The notes: generated by a model from the sequence alone, not told the origin. Shown: positions 42,813 through 51,975, numbered from the stretch's first letter. The stretch is DNA of 64,000 bases from JALYTZ01 sp036559125 (GCA_036559125.1 DATBTT010000017.1:1-64000); one strand, 5' to 3'. Translations and numbers: made by a program.

Positions 42813-43745
42813 CTAGCGGTCCTTGCGTTCGCCGTTTACGAGAAAGTCGAGAACCGCCATGCGCACCGAAACGCCGTTGGCGACTTGCGACGCGTATCGC
42901 CAGCCGGCAAACTCGAGGACGCTGTCATCCAGCTCCACGCCGCGGTTGTACGGCCCCGGATGCATGACGATCACGTCGTCGCGCAGCCGCTCCAGACGCG
43001 AGCCGTCCAGCCGGTAGCGCGCGATGTACTCTTCGTCGGAGATCGGCATGTTCGCAAATCGCTCGCGTTGGATTCGAAGCAGCACGATCGCGTCAACTTC
43101 GGGCAGTACCGCGTCGAAATCGCGCTCGACGCGGGTATGTTTGCCTCCGAAGTTGTCGGCCAGAAATCCCTCCGGCCCCACGAGCACGATCTCGGCGCCC
43201 ATGCTGCGCAGGCCGTGAATGGACGAATGCGCGACGCGACTGTGCATCACGTCGCCGACGATTGCGATCTTGCGCCCCGTCAGTTCGCCGAATTCTTGAC
43301 GAAGCGTGTAGATATCGAGCAACGCCTGCGTCGGGTGGGCGTGGCCGCCGTCTCCGGCATTGATGACGTGCCCGTCGAACGCCATCGCGACCGTGCGCGG
43401 AAACCCCGGCTCGGGATGGCGAATGATCATGACGTTGACGCCCATCGCTCCCAGCGTGATCGCCGTATCTTCAATGGTTTCGCCTTTTGAGAGGCTGGAT
43501 TGTCCCGGCCAGAGCGTGATCACGTCGGCACCCAAACGATGTTGGGCGAGTACGAACGACGTCATGGTACGCGTGCTGTGCTCGAAGAACATGTTGACGC
43601 ACGCGACGCTGTCGAGCAACTTTCCCGGACGCCGTTTTTCAAACTCGGCCGTCCGCCGAAAGATGTAATCGATCTCCGGGGCGGTTAGATCGTCGAGATC
43701 GATGAGACTACGGCGAGTCCGCAACGATTGCCACCTCGTCGGCAT
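42813..43745 (-). CDS. pyrB: Aspartate carbamoyltransferase catalytic chain
   Basis: Joins carbamoyl phosphate and aspartate. About 310 residues with the phosphate-binding F-F-E-H-S-T-R-T, S-S-L-S-K-G-E-T-I-E-D-T, H-P-T-Q-A-L-L-D-I and the H-P-G-P-Y-N-R-G loop. The start is uncertain because the gene overlaps pyrR: ATG at 43745 gives M-P-T-R-W-Q-S, while TTG at 43724 would remove 7 residues. No pyrI regulatory chain is present, as is usual for this class. Confidence 0.95.
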   Translation of the reverse strand: MPTRWQSLRTRRSLIDLDDLTAPEIDYIFRRTAEFEKRRPGKLLDSVACVNMFFEHSTRTMTSFVLAQHRLGADVITLWPGQSSLSKGETIEDTAITLGAMGVNVMIIRHPEPGFPRTVAMAFDGHVINAGDGGHAHPTQALLDIYTLRQEFGELTGRKIAIVGDVMHSRVAHSSIHGLRSMGAEIVLVGPEGFLADNFGGKHTRVERDFDAVLPEVDAIVLLRIQRERFANMPISDEEYIARYRLDGSRLERLRDDVIVMHPGPYNRGVELDDSVLEFAGWRYASQVANGVSVRMAVLDFLVNGERKDR

Positions 43746-44256
43746 TCGATGGTTGCGTGCCGACGTTAACGACGACGCGTTCGCGCCGGCTGGTCGGGAT
43801 GAAGCGCCCAACGTAATCGCCTTGCACCGGAAGCTCGCGCAACCCGCGGTCGATCAGGACGCACAACCGCACGGCGGCGGGACGGCCGAGATCGGTCACG
43901 GCATCGAGCGCCGCGCGGACGGTGCGTCCCGTATAGAGCACGTCGTCGATGATAACGACCATTTTGCCGCCGATGTCGTCGGGGATCTGCGATTCCGGTA
44001 ACTGGTGGGAGACGTCGTCATCGCGGTAGAGATTGATGTTTAGAAATCCGAGCGCCGGCTTGCTGCCGCTGATGCGTTCGATTTGCGCCGCTATCCGTTG
44101 CGCCAATGCTTCGCCGCCGCGGCGAATACCGATGAGATAGAGTTCCGACTGCGCATCCTCAGGTTCGAGAATCTGGTGCGCGAGTCGCGCCACGGTCCGT
44201 TCGATTTCTTCGGCGCCGATTAACAGGCGCTTTTTGGTCGCTACCGACGCATTCAT
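43708..44256 (-). CDS. pyrR: PyrR: pyrimidine regulator / uracil phosphoribosyltransferase
   Basis: The protein has 182 residues with the PRPP-binding loop V-V-I-I-D-D-V-L-Y-T-G-R-T-V-R-A-A-L and the PyrR-type I-G-I-R-R-G-G near residue 45. In Gram-positive bacteria PyrR binds pyr mRNA leaders to cause attenuation and has side activity on uracil. Here pyrR overlaps valS by 4 bases and pyrB by about 38, so there is no untranslated leader next to it. It may act on a distant leader or mainly as an enzyme. It is the first gene of pyrR-pyrB-pyrC-carA. Confidence 0.94.
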   Translation of the reverse strand: MNASVATKKRLLIGAEEIERTVARLAHQILEPEDAQSELYLIGIRRGGEALAQRIAAQIERISGSKPALGFLNINLYRDDDVSHQLPESQIPDDIGGKMVVIIDDVLYTGRTVRAALDAVTDLGRPAAVRLCVLIDRGLRELPVQGDYVGRFIPTSRRERVVVNVGTQPSNADEVAIVADSP

Positions 44257-46910
44257 TCGTGCTCCCCCATGTCGCGCAGCGCCGCTCCGGCGCGCGCCAA
44301 GTCGCTGCGATATGTTTCGAGTTTCTCGCGTTCCTTTGCCACCACGTCGGGTTTGGCATTTGCGACGAAGTTCGCGTTGGCGAGTTTTTTTTCTCCGCGC
44401 TCGACCTCGGCGAGTAAGCGAGCGACGTCTTTGCGGTACCGTTCGGCGAGCACGTCTTGCGGCGCATGCGCGCGAACGGCCGAAAGTGCTTCGCTCAGGG
44501 CCGTGCCGTCGGAAGGTACGCGCGCTATCACGCCCGTCACGAATCGCGCCAGCAACGATGCGACGTCGTCCGGAACGTTCGACGGCACGTCGAGCGTGAG
44601 CGATTGTTTAGGCGGCAGGCCCAGGTCCACGCGCAGGTTGCGAATGCGCTCCACGCTGCGGCGGAGCGCTTCAAATCGTTCGGCCGCCTCGAGATCGACG
44701 GGTATTTCTTCGATGTCGGGCCATGCCGCGGTCATGATCGACTGCCCGTCGTGCGGAAGCGCCAACCACACTTCTTCCGTTATAAACGGCTCGATCGGGT
44801 GCAACAAACGCATCGCATTGTTGAGTACGAACGACAGCACCGCCGCGCGCGAACCCTTCGCGTCCTCGTCCTTGGTCGCTTCCAGGTACCAGTCGCAGAA
44901 CTCGTACCAGACGAACTTCCAGATCGTTTCGGCGACGCCGCCGAAATCGTAGCCGTCGAGGCCGCGTCCGGTCGCCGCGACGGTATCGCGCAAGCGCGTA
45001 AGTATCCACTTGTCGGCCAACGTCAAGTCGCGCGCCGCGGGCAGCGTTCGCGCGCCCGGCAGGCCTTCGGGCAAGGACAACGTGTAGCGCGTGGCGTTCC
45101 AAATCTTGTTGTTGAAATTGCGTGATTCTTCGCAGCGCGACTCGTGAAAGCGCACTTCTTGGCCTTCCAAACGCATCTGCCGCATCATGCCCATGCGAAA
45201 CGCGTCGGCGCCGTATTTGTCGACCAACTCGAGCGGGTCGATGGCGTTGCCGAGGGATTTACTCATCTTACGCCCCTGCGCGTCGAATACCAGGGGCGCG
45301 ATAAAGACGTCCGGGAATGGCACCTTGCCCAAGAACTTCAGTCCGAGCATCGTCATGCGCGCGACCCAAAGAAAGATGATCTCCCATCCGGTAACGAGCA
45401 CTTGCGACGGATACCAGTGTTCGAGTTCGGGAGTCCGTTCCGGCCAACCCAGAATTGAAAACGGCCAGATTCCGCTACTGAACCAGGTGTCGAGCGTGTC
45501 GGGGTCGCGGCTCAACTCGTTGGTGTTGTAGCGTTGCCGCGCGATGTCGTAGGCCTCGTCTTCGGTCTCCGCAACCACGACGTCGCCGGCGGCGGTGTAC
45601 CACACCGGAAGCTGGTGCCCCCACCACACCTGGCGCGAAATGTTCCAATCGCGAATGTTTTCCAGCCACTGTTCGAACGTCCGCCCGTAGCGTTCGGGGA
45701 TAAACCGCATGCGGCCGTCGCGATAGGCTTCCAGTGCAGGTCCGGCAAGCGGCTTCATCGTCACGAACCATTGCTCGGAGAGCAGCGGCTCGATCACTTC
45801 GCCGGTACGGTCGCTGATCGAGACGGTTTGCCGGTAGGGCGTCTCTTCAACGAGCGTGCCCTGCGCGCGAAGCTCGTCCACGATGGCCCGGCGCGCGTCG
45901 TAGCGATCCATTCCGGCGTAACGTCCGACTTCGATGTCGGCGCCGGTGATCTTAGCGTCGAGATCGAGCACCGACGGCATGGAAAGCTCGTGGCGCAGGC
46001 CGATGTCGTAATCGACTGGATCGTGCGCCGGCGTTACCTTGACGGCGCCGGTGCCGAATTCCATCTCGACCGCGGTATCGGCGACGATCGGGATTTCGCG
46101 ATCCAGCAACGGCGGCACCAACACGGTCTTGCCGATAAGGGCGCGATAGCGTTGGTCATCGGGATGCACCGCAATCGCAACGTCGGCCAGCATCGTTTCC
46201 GGCCGCGTGGTTGCAATTTCGATCCCATTGTCACCCTGAGCCCCTCCAGGGGCACCCTGAGCGGCAAACGGATAGCGAATGCGCCACAAAAACGCGTCGC
46301 GCTCGATATGATCGACTTCGACGTCGGAGACCGTCGTGCGAGCCTTCGGGTCCCAATTTACCAACCGCTTCCCGCGATAGACTAATCCCTCGCGGTAGAG
46401 TTCGACGAACACTTTTCGCACGGCAGCCGAGAGGCCGTCATCCATCGTGAAGCGTTCGCGTGCCCAATCCGGGCCGAAACCAAGCGCTCGAAACTGCTCG
46501 TCGATGGTGCCGCCGTACTCGCGCGACCACGACCACGCGCGTTCCACGTACGCCTCGCGCCCCAGCGACTCGCGCGTGAGGCCTTCTTTGGCCAGTTCCT
46601 TGATCACGACCGCCTCGGTCGCGATCGCAGCATGATCGAGTCCCGGCAGCCAGTTCGCATTGTCGCCCAGCATGCGATGGTAGCGTACCAATGCGTCCAT
46701 AGGCGCGTACGTCGAACCATGCCCGAGATGCGCGCGCCCGGTGACGTTGGGCGGCGGCATGCAAATAATAAAGGGCGGTCGCGACGGATCGGGTTCCTCG
46801 TGAAAATACCCCGCCGCTTCCCATTGCCGGTAGCGGCGCACCTCCACGGCTTTGGGGTCGTAATTTTTCGGCAGTTCGGTCATGGACGGGCTTGCGCTCA
46901 CGGTCGCCAT
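44253..46910 (-). CDS. valS: Valyl-tRNA synthetase
   Basis: Class I synthetase of 885 residues. The HIGH motif appears as H-L-G-H in P-N-V-T-G-R-A-H-L-G-H, KMSKS as G-R-K-M-S-K-S-L-G-N, the CP1 editing domain has A-T-T-R-P-E-T-M-L, and a C-terminal coiled coil ends the protein. Near residues 216-227, just before the A-T-T-R-P-E-T motif, there is an in-frame insertion translated from the dispersed repeat (Q-G-A-P-G-G-A-Q-G-D-N). It sits in a surface loop of the editing domain, so activity is probably kept. The stop overlaps pyrR's start (ATGA). Confidence 0.97.
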   Translation of the reverse strand: MATVSASPSMTELPKNYDPKAVEVRRYRQWEAAGYFHEEPDPSRPPFIICMPPPNVTGRAHLGHGSTYAPMDALVRYHRMLGDNANWLPGLDHAAIATEAVVIKELAKEGLTRESLGREAYVERAWSWSREYGGTIDEQFRALGFGPDWARERFTMDDGLSAAVRKVFVELYREGLVYRGKRLVNWDPKARTTVSDVEVDHIERDAFLWRIRYPFAAQGAPGGAQGDNGIEIATTRPETMLADVAIAVHPDDQRYRALIGKTVLVPPLLDREIPIVADTAVEMEFGTGAVKVTPAHDPVDYDIGLRHELSMPSVLDLDAKITGADIEVGRYAGMDRYDARRAIVDELRAQGTLVEETPYRQTVSISDRTGEVIEPLLSEQWFVTMKPLAGPALEAYRDGRMRFIPERYGRTFEQWLENIRDWNISRQVWWGHQLPVWYTAAGDVVVAETEDEAYDIARQRYNTNELSRDPDTLDTWFSSGIWPFSILGWPERTPELEHWYPSQVLVTGWEIIFLWVARMTMLGLKFLGKVPFPDVFIAPLVFDAQGRKMSKSLGNAIDPLELVDKYGADAFRMGMMRQMRLEGQEVRFHESRCEESRNFNNKIWNATRYTLSLPEGLPGARTLPAARDLTLADKWILTRLRDTVAATGRGLDGYDFGGVAETIWKFVWYEFCDWYLEATKDEDAKGSRAAVLSFVLNNAMRLLHPIEPFITEEVWLALPHDGQSIMTAAWPDIEEIPVDLEAAERFEALRRSVERIRNLRVDLGLPPKQSLTLDVPSNVPDDVASLLARFVTGVIARVPSDGTALSEALSAVRAHAPQDVLAERYRKDVARLLAEVERGEKKLANANFVANAKPDVVAKEREKLETYRSDLARAGAALRDMGEHE
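46230..46262. repeat. Dispersed repeat copy inside valS
   Basis: GTCACCCTGAGC (46230-46241), CCCTCCAGGGG and CACCCTGAGC follow one another, with CCCCTCCAGGGG able to form a small hairpin. The CACCCTGAGC core is the same CCTGAGC as in the other copies. The valS reading frame is preserved. Confidence 0.6.
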
Positions 46911-46914
46911 GCGT

Positions 46915-47166
46915 TCAAGAATCGGTCAGGCGAAGCCTCGCGACGGCTTCGGCGACGATTCGCCGGCGCACGCCGGGGGCGAGCCCCGCATAGCGCCGCT
47001 CCCAGACGTCGGAAGAGCCGGCGTCGGCAAACAGGGAATCGCCTTCGAGGGCGGCGAGCAACGCCGCCCGGTCTGCGTCCAAGTCGAGTCCCAACGCGCG
47101 GGCCGTTTTGAAGATCAAACTCCCCACCAGAGGCGTCAAGGCTGCGTTGTCGTGCATTTCTTCCAA
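46915..47166 (-). CDS. Small conserved-looking protein upstream of valS
   Basis: An 83-residue, mostly helical acidic protein (L-G-L-D-L-D-A-D-R-A-A-L-L-A-A-L-E-G-D then W-E-R-R-Y-A-G-L-A-P-G-V-R-R-R-I). No family recognised. Start is TTG at 47166, or ATG three codons later at 47157. It ends 4 bases before the valS start, so it is probably co-transcribed as the first gene of the long minus-strand run. It is divergent from the enoyl-CoA hydratase-like gene 64 bases away. Confidence 0.55.
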   Translation of the reverse strand: MEEMHDNAALTPLVGSLIFKTARALGLDLDADRAALLAALEGDSLFADAGSSDVWERRYAGLAPGVRRRIVAEAVARLRLTDS

Positions 47167-47230
47167 TGTTCTCTAGCTCGTTTCCGAAGCCGGTGCGGGA
47201 ACCGGAGCGGGTGCCGCAAATGATCGCAAG

Positions 47231-48235
47231 ATGGTTGATTCTCCGATCGTCTTGGATTCGCTGCGCAAAGACTCCGGCCGCGTCCTGGCGCAAAGTGCCG
47301 GCGCGTCGCTGATCGATCTCGACGACGGCGTGTTATGCCTGGAGTTTCACAGCAAGGGCAACACCCTCGACACCGGCACGCTTGAGGTAGCCGACCGCGC
47401 GAACGAACTCATTGCGGGCACGTTTCGCGGCTTGGTCATCGGCAACCAGGGCGCCGACTTCTCCTTCGGCGCCAACTTGCGTTTTTTACTGGGCCTACTG
47501 GATCGCTACGAGGACGACCGGACCCTTTTTCGCGACGTCGCAAAACGCTTTCAAGCGTTGACCACGCGCATGCGCACTGCACCGTTCCCGGTAGTTGCGG
47601 CGCCCTTTGGTCTCACAATCGGTGGAGCGCTGGAGCTTACGATGTACGCCGACCGGGTGCAGGGCTGTACCGACATGCGGGCGAGCCTGCCCGAAATCGC
47701 TGTCGGTATCATTCCCGATTTGGGCGGAACGAGCGAACTCTACGCGCGGTGCGTCGAAGCATGCGAGGACCCCGCACGTGGGTTGCAACGAGCCTTCGAT
47801 ACGATCGCCTTTGCGCGAAGCAGCGCCGATGCGAACGGCGCGCGGGCTTTGCATTTTCTGCAATCGCACGACGCGGTCACGCACGATCGCGCGCTTTTGC
47901 TCGACGATGCAAAGCGCGCCGTCCTGGCACTGACTCCCGGTTACGCCGCACCGCAACATCGCGATGCTATTCCGGTCCTCGGGGATCGCGGTTACGAGGC
48001 AATCGATGTCGTGCTTCGCGATGCGCGCGATAGCGGCGCCGCGAGCGATTACGACGTTGAAGTTTGCCGCGCGCTCGCGCGCGTCATGACCGGGGGTGCC
48101 GGCGCGGCACGAACGGTCACGCACGCGGAATTACTCGACTTGGAAACGCTCTACTTCGAGTCGCTCGTCTGGCGCCCGCAAACGCGCGCCCGCATGCAGC
48201 ACATGCTCGACCACGGCCAACCCCTGCGCAACTAG
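47231..48235 (+). CDS. Free-standing FadN-type enoyl-CoA hydratase domain protein
   Basis: The 334 residues match only the C-terminal enoyl-CoA hydratase/isomerase part of FadN-like fusion enzymes. Landmarks are the N-terminal A-G-A-S-L-I-D-L-D-D-G-V-L-C-L-E-F-H-S-K, F-R-G-L-V-I-G-N-Q-G-A-D-F-S-F-G-A-N-L for the oxyanion loop, V-V-A-A-P-F-G-L-T-I-G-G-A-L-E, and I-A-V-G-I-I-P-D-L-G-G. The C-terminus reads R-x-Q-H-M-L-D-H-G-x-P-L-R-N, as in those fusions. The NAD-binding 3-hydroxyacyl-CoA dehydrogenase half is missing, and upstream sequence (47167-47230) does not encode it. It is either a genuine stand-alone hydratase or the remnant of a split gene. It is not linked to the fad operon 5 kb away. 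Confidence 0.78.
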   Translation: MVDSPIVLDSLRKDSGRVLAQSAGASLIDLDDGVLCLEFHSKGNTLDTGTLEVADRANELIAGTFRGLVIGNQGADFSFGANLRFLLGLLDRYEDDRTLFRDVAKRFQALTTRMRTAPFPVVAAPFGLTIGGALELTMYADRVQGCTDMRASLPEIAVGIIPDLGGTSELYARCVEACEDPARGLQRAFDTIAFARSSADANGARALHFLQSHDAVTHDRALLLDDAKRAVLALTPGYAAPQHRDAIPVLGDRGYEAIDVVLRDARDSGAASDYDVEVCRALARVMTGGAGAARTVTHAELLDLETLYFESLVWRPQTRARMQHMLDHGQPLRN

Positions 48236-48303
48236 CCCTGCCCGCTAGGTCGCGTCAAATTGGTGCCGAAACGACCGGGCGCATTCGTACGTAAGGAGGG
48301 CAA

Positions 48304-49800
48304 ATGAAGCGCGCAGATATCGCTTGGATCGCGGCTATCGCTACATTGGCTTTCCATCTCGTGGGGAATCCACATTACGGGTTCTTCCGCGACGAACTGT
48401 ACTTTATTATCTGTGGACGCCATCCGGCGTGGGGATACGTGGATCAGCCGCCGCTGGTGCCGTTGATTGCGGCCGGATCGCAACTCTTCGGCATCTCGTT
48501 GATCGCGCTGCGTGCTACTGCGGCGCTATGCGCGGCCGCCGGCGTCTTCGTCACCTGCCGCCTGGTCCGCGAACTGAGCGGCGGCTCCTTTGCACAGATT
48601 TTAGCTGCGATCTGCGTTGCGCTTGCGGGCGTCCTCGCTGCCTTCGGGACGCAGGTGGGCCCCGACATGATCGGCCTTTGGGCATGGCCGCTGGCGGCGC
48701 TCTTCGTCGTTCGCATCGCCAACGGCGCAAATCCGCGCTGGTGGATCGCGGTGGGGACCACGATTGGCGTCTCGTTCGAAGCGAAGTACATGGTGGCGCT
48801 CTTCGCGCTCGCGCTGATCGGCGGCATAGCGCTCACGCGCTATCGCACGCTGCTCGCGTCGCCGTGGTTTCTTGCAGGCCTCTGTACCGCAGTCATCATC
48901 GCAATGCCGAACGCACTGTGGCAGGCACTCGCCGGATTCCCCATGCTCGAACTGTTGCGAAACGGCACGCACGGTAAGAACGTCGTTCTCTCACCGGTCG
49001 CGTTCTTCGCGCAGCAAATCCTTATTCTTGGGCCAATCGTGTCGATCGTGTGGCTCATCGGGCTGGTATGGGCGTTCGTGCAGCCGCGCTTGCGCTGGTT
49101 GGGATGGACGTACGTGCTCCTCATCGCGGCGACGATTGCGCTGCACGGGAAGAACTATTACCCCGCCGATGTCTATCCGCTGCTGTTCGCAGTCGGTGCG
49201 ATTGCCGTCGAGGTTTGGACGGTTCGCGCTCGGGCGATTCGTCCGATAGCAGCCGTGCTTGCGGCGGCTGGAGCGCTGGTGCTTCTGCCGCTCGCGATGC
49301 CGTTGCTTCCCGTGCCAACGATCGTTGCTTACGCGCTGGCGTTGCACCTTGAGGGATCGATTGAGAGCGAGCACCACAAGCAGGGCCAACTGCCGCAAGA
49401 CTTTGCCGACATGCACGGATGGCCGCAACTTGCCGCCGCCGTTGCCGGCGTGTACGACGCGCTTCCACCCGCGGATCGCAAGAAGGCGGCAATCATCACG
49501 GAAAACTACGGCGAGGCGGCCGCTATCGACTTCTTCGGCACGCGCTATCATCTGCCGCCGACGCTCTCCCGCCACAATCAGTATTGGCTGTGGGGGTCGC
49601 GTGGCTACACGGGAGACGTCCTTATTGACGTAAACGGCGACTGCGGGAAAAGCATCCACCTCTACCGCTCGAGCCGGCTGGCCGCCACGTTTTCAAACCC
49701 GCTCGGTATGCCCTACGAGCGCAACATGCCGATCATGGTCTGCCGCGGTTCGAGAGAATCGCTCGCAGCCATCTGGCCTTCTATCAAGTTGTACATATAG
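48304..49800 (+). CDS. Membrane glycosyltransferase, GT39/ArnT-like
   Basis: A 498-residue integral membrane protein with about ten hydrophobic segments in the first 350 residues. The loop after the first helix has the acidic pair of polyprenol-dependent glycosyltransferases (N-P-H-Y-G-F-F-R-D-E-L-Y-F-I). The G-Y-V-D-Q-P-P-L-V-P-L-I-A that follows is shared with PMT/ArnT proteins. The last ~130 residues form an extracytoplasmic domain. It probably transfers a sugar from a lipid carrier to a protein or lipid outside the membrane. The ribosome binding site is excellent (AAGGAGGG). It is apparently monocistronic. Confidence 0.85.
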   Translation: MKRADIAWIAAIATLAFHLVGNPHYGFFRDELYFIICGRHPAWGYVDQPPLVPLIAAGSQLFGISLIALRATAALCAAAGVFVTCRLVRELSGGSFAQILAAICVALAGVLAAFGTQVGPDMIGLWAWPLAALFVVRIANGANPRWWIAVGTTIGVSFEAKYMVALFALALIGGIALTRYRTLLASPWFLAGLCTAVIIAMPNALWQALAGFPMLELLRNGTHGKNVVLSPVAFFAQQILILGPIVSIVWLIGLVWAFVQPRLRWLGWTYVLLIAATIALHGKNYYPADVYPLLFAVGAIAVEVWTVRARAIRPIAAVLAAAGALVLLPLAMPLLPVPTIVAYALALHLEGSIESEHHKQGQLPQDFADMHGWPQLAAAVAGVYDALPPADRKKAAIITENYGEAAAIDFFGTRYHLPPTLSRHNQYWLWGSRGYTGDVLIDVNGDCGKSIHLYRSSRLAATFSNPLGMPYERNMPIMVCRGSRESLAAIWPSIKLYI

Positions 49801-49834
49801 CGTCGATCGTGTAGCGCAATGGCATCGCCGCCCG

Positions 49835-51028
49835 TTAGAGTTTTGTTACGTCGACCGCCGAGGCGATTGCGCGCAAGCCGAGCGTGCTTGGATGCAAGTG
49901 ATCTCCGCTGTCGTAGGCCGGCAGCATGCGGTGCGGGTCCGTCGGATCGCGAAGAGCGCGTTCGAAATCGAAAACGCCGTCAAACGCGCGACTCCCACGA
50001 ACCAACGCGTTAAAGGCTTGACGAGTCGCCTCTACGCCGCTCGAATAGGCGTAATCGCCTTCCGCGGGCAAAACGGTACATGCGAAGATTCTAATGCCGC
50101 GCTCGTGCGCCTGGACGGCGAGTTGGAGCAACCCGGAAAATAACCGCCCCGCATCACGTTGTTCCGGTTTCTCCTGCATGTCGTTGATGCCGAGGAAAAC
50201 GATAACGTCCTTGACGCCCGATTGCGCGAGCACATCGCGATCGAAGCGCGAGAGCGCATTCGGACCGTTCAAGCCTCCGTCCAAGAGGATGCGATCGCCG
50301 CTGATGCCTTCGTTGAGGACGCCGAGCCCTTGATGCCGCGGCAACCGCAGCAGGCGACGGGCGAGCACGTCGGGCCAACGGCCGTTCGCATCGATCGACG
50401 AATGCCAACCGTCCGTGATCGAGTCGCCAAGCGCAACGACCGAACCGGCTGCCGAAGAACCGTCTACGTCAACGCCAGAGATGAAATACCACGCCGTGCC
50501 CAGCTTGGAAAAGGCCGTCCCGCCGGCGTCCGTCGCGCGATCGCCGGTCGCAGAATACGTCGTCTGCATGGCCAGCGGATGCTCCGTGGGAGCTCCGGTC
50601 GGACCGTGTACGTAGAGGCTGATAACCAGGTTACCGCCGGGCCGCACGTCCATCTGCAGCGCGTCCGAAAAGCTCTGCGCGTGCGGCGCTACGGTGAATG
50701 ATGAAGCGCCGCCGGCCGTGAGTTCGCGCGGAACAGCCGTCGTGGCAGCGCCCCTACGCTGTATCGCGAGGGTTGCGTGCGCAATGCGCAACGGCTGCAC
50801 GCCAAACACGTTCGAGAAGCGCACGCGAACGAGTTTGCCCGCAACGCTCACGTGCACGATCTCGCGCAACGTCACGTTCGTAAACGATTGCTTCGAGTCG
50901 GCCCATGCGGGCGCGCAGGCCCACGTGCCAACCCACCGATGCGCGAGCGCCGGCGTTTCCGCCACCACAATCAACGCAAACGCAGCGGCGATCGTTAGTG
51001 GTAGTTTCGCGGACGGGCACTGCTTCAT
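49835..51028 (-). CDS. Exported SGNH/GDSL hydrolase
   Basis: An esterase-type protein of 397 residues: signal peptide (about 1-29, cleaved after A-L-A), a beta-sandwich N-terminal domain (30-~190) as in rhamnogalacturonan-acetylesterase-like SGNH proteins, then the hydrolase domain. Catalytic blocks are V-A-L-G-D-S-I-T-D-G (block I Ser), N-E-G-I-S-G (Gly), F-L-G-I-N-D-M (Asn) and G-D-H-L-H-P-S (Asp-x-x-His). It should remove acyl or acetyl groups from a sugar or lipid outside the cytoplasm. It overlaps the next upstream gene by 4 bases and converges with the glycosyltransferase gene. Confidence 0.9.
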   Translation of the reverse strand: MKQCPSAKLPLTIAAAFALIVVAETPALAHRWVGTWACAPAWADSKQSFTNVTLREIVHVSVAGKLVRVRFSNVFGVQPLRIAHATLAIQRRGAATTAVPRELTAGGASSFTVAPHAQSFSDALQMDVRPGGNLVISLYVHGPTGAPTEHPLAMQTTYSATGDRATDAGGTAFSKLGTAWYFISGVDVDGSSAAGSVVALGDSITDGWHSSIDANGRWPDVLARRLLRLPRHQGLGVLNEGISGDRILLDGGLNGPNALSRFDRDVLAQSGVKDVIVFLGINDMQEKPEQRDAGRLFSGLLQLAVQAHERGIRIFACTVLPAEGDYAYSSGVEATRQAFNALVRGSRAFDGVFDFERALRDPTDPHRMLPAYDSGDHLHPSTLGLRAIASAVDVTKL

Positions 51029-51975
51029 GGAATAGAAACGACGCGTTTGCCTCGGGTGTGCGTGCGGGGGTCGGCGAGATCGCCCAACGCGTGGCGGGCG
51101 TTGTCGAATGAATACTTCTCCGCTATCTCCACGCGGAGCTCGCCGCTCGCGACGCGGTTAACGAGATCCGCCAGATCGCCGGGTCGAGCATTCATCATGA
51201 CGTAGCGCACGGTTACGTCCTCGGGAAACGCGCTTTGCTCGGGACCGTACAGCGGCGAAACCAGCGTGCCGTCGCGACGGATGATGCCGGCTGCGGCAAT
51301 GAGTTTGTCGTCGTGATCGATCAGGTCGAACACGGCATCGATACCCTCGGGGTAACGCTCGTTCATCTGTGCGATCGGGTCGTGCTTAGCATAGTCGATC
51401 ACATCGTCGGCACCGAGCGTTCGCACGTATCCGGTGTCGGCGGCTGCCGCCGTCGCAATAACGAACGCGCCGCGCGCCTTTGCGAGCTGAATTGCGAACA
51501 GTCCGATGCCGCCGGTAGCGCCTATGATGAGCACGCGCTGATCTTGATGCACGTCGGCCGCGCGCACGATCGTGAGTGCCGTGAGCCCCGCTTCGGGAAT
51601 CGCGGCGGCACGCTCGAAATCGAGGCCGTCGGGAATGTGCGCGAGTTTGGGGTCGTCGCCCGCGATCGTCGCAAATTCGGCAAGCGTGCCCGGCGCTTCG
51701 CCGAACATGCCGACCACGCGGTCGCCGATGCGATAGCCTTCGACGCCTTCGCCTACTCCCGCGATCGCGCCGGCGCCATCCATGCCGGGCACGTACGGAA
51801 ACTCGATGGGCGCGAAGTCCTTGAGTTGGCCCGAAATGAGTTTGACGTCATATGGATTTACCGAAGCCCCGTGCAAGCGCACGAGCACGTAGCCGTCTTT
51901 GAGCTCGGGCGGCTTGACCGTGCCGAGCTTGGCATTGGCGGGAGGACCGTACGAGTCCACGATGAGCGCTTTCAT
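51025..51975 (-). CDS. NADP-dependent zinc-type/quinone oxidoreductase (MDR family)
   Basis: This 316-residue MDR protein has the GroES-like half (V-R-L-H-G-A-S-V-N-P-Y-D-V-K, Y-V-P-G-M-D-G-A-G) and a Rossmann half (L-I-I-G-A-T-G-G-I-G-L-F-A-I-Q-L-A, then L-G-A-D-D-V-I-D-Y). No structural zinc cluster. The start ATG (51975) gives M-K-A-L-I-V-D-S-Y; the frame is open 31 codons further without similarity. Its stop region is coupled to the esterase gene start. It reduces a double bond or quinone; the true substrate is unknown. Confidence 0.85.
   Translation of the reverse strand: MKALIVDSYGPPANAKLGTVKPPELKDGYVLVRLHGASVNPYDVKLISGQLKDFAPIEFPYVPGMDGAGAIAGVGEGVEGYRIGDRVVGMFGEAPGTLAEFATIAGDDPKLAHIPDGLDFERAAAIPEAGLTALTIVRAADVHQDQRVLIIGATGGIGLFAIQLAKARGAFVIATAAAADTGYVRTLGADDVIDYAKHDPIAQMNERYPEGIDAVFDLIDHDDKLIAAAGIIRRDGTLVSPLYGPEQSAFPEDVTVRYVMMNARPGDLADLVNRVASGELRVEIAEKYSFDNARHALGDLADPRTHTRGKRVVSIP

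Noticed and set aside
42276..43490. Open frame of about 400 codons on the plus strand opposite pyrC and pyrB
   Set aside because: Antisense shadow of two well-identified enzymes, with biased composition and no ribosome binding site.
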